This document shows, piece by piece, positions 5,069 to 5,148 of a DNA stretch of 5,148 nucleotides (within the stretch, counting starts at the first letter, position 1; every line of letters begins with the position of its first letter). Source of the stretch: JBGZEX01 sp041846495 (GTDB lineage: Bacteria > Bacteroidota > Bacteroidia > Bacteroidales > Marinifilaceae); assembly GCA_041846495.1 (NCBI GenBank), contig JBGZEX010000020.1, positions 1-5,148 of the forward strand. Direction: 5' to 3'. The notes below the pieces were generated by a model, which ran no database searches, was not told the origin of the DNA, and saw only the letters and a program-made list of their open reading frames with translations. The position numbers and the translations under genes were made by a program.

Positions 5069-5120
5069 AAACACCCAATTTTACACCCAAGAATGTAAAG
5101 TTGGGTGTTTTTATTTTATT
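5069..5120 (+). terminator. Strong intrinsic terminator after tRNA-Ser
   Basis: AAACACCCAA (5069-5078) pairs perfectly with TTGGGTGTTT (5101-5110). The stem continues through a T-G wobble and TTTAC (5080-5084) with GTAAA (5095-5099), for 16 pairs around a 10-nt loop. A T-rich tract (5108-5112, then ATTTTATTT) follows. A second ACACCCAA copy in the loop (5083-5090) could also pair with TTGGGTGT, giving a shorter alternative hairpin ending at the same T tract. Confidence 0.85.
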
Positions 5121-5148
5121 TAAGACGAATCATATTCGCTCGGAAAAT

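Noticed and set aside
5126..5138. Short palindrome CGAAT-CAT-ATTCG near the right edge
   Set aside because: It has only five pairs, no T tract and no adjacent gene in view, so it is too weak to call.

Overview
The window looks like chromosomal DNA of a member of the Bacteroidales (Bacteroidota). The evidence is promoters of the Bacteroidota type (TTTG about 20 bp upstream of TAnnTTTG), AT-rich leaders without strong Shine-Dalgarno sequences, a tRNA gene without an encoded CCA end, and protein families common in that phylum. I cannot name a genus with confidence.

Layout from left to right. Bases 1-70 (minus) are the first 23 codons of a gene that reads like an IS256-family transposase. The bases just upstream of it (71-about 137) look like the end of that insertion sequence: a promoter nested in the loop of a terminator-like hairpin. 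A second, unrelated hairpin follows at 147-180. A small helix-turn-helix protein is encoded at 319-570 (minus); its promoter is overlaid by a perfect 11-bp inverted repeat. Divergent from it, at 806-2065 (plus), is a complete DEAD-box RNA helicase of the RhlE-like type. A 231-bp convergent gap without a credible gene separates the helicase from a three-gene minus-strand operon. In transcription order this operon is a threonine-aldolase-family PLP enzyme (4773-3745), MnmD, the tRNA wobble-uridine methyltransferase (3755-3075, 11-bp overlap), and a TIGR02757/DUF2400 protein of unknown function (3073-2297, 1-bp gap). It has a strong promoter at 4798-4829 and a likely terminator at 2191-2232. Divergent from the operon is tRNA-Ser(UGA) (4951-5035), with its own near-consensus promoter and a strong intrinsic terminator.

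How the parts fit together. Most of the window is housekeeping: RNA remodelling (helicase), tRNA modification (MnmD), a tRNA gene, and glycine/threonine metabolism (aldolase). The tight coupling of aldolase, mnmD and DUF2400 suggests co-regulation. A link through glycine, which the MnmE-MnmG complex uses in the same tRNA-modification pathway, is possible but is inference. I found no clear new defence system or other novel multi-gene system. The items most worth a second look are the insulator-like IS end, the inverted repeat over the HTH promoter, and the helix-hairpin-helix glycosylase-like motif spacing in the DUF2400 protein.
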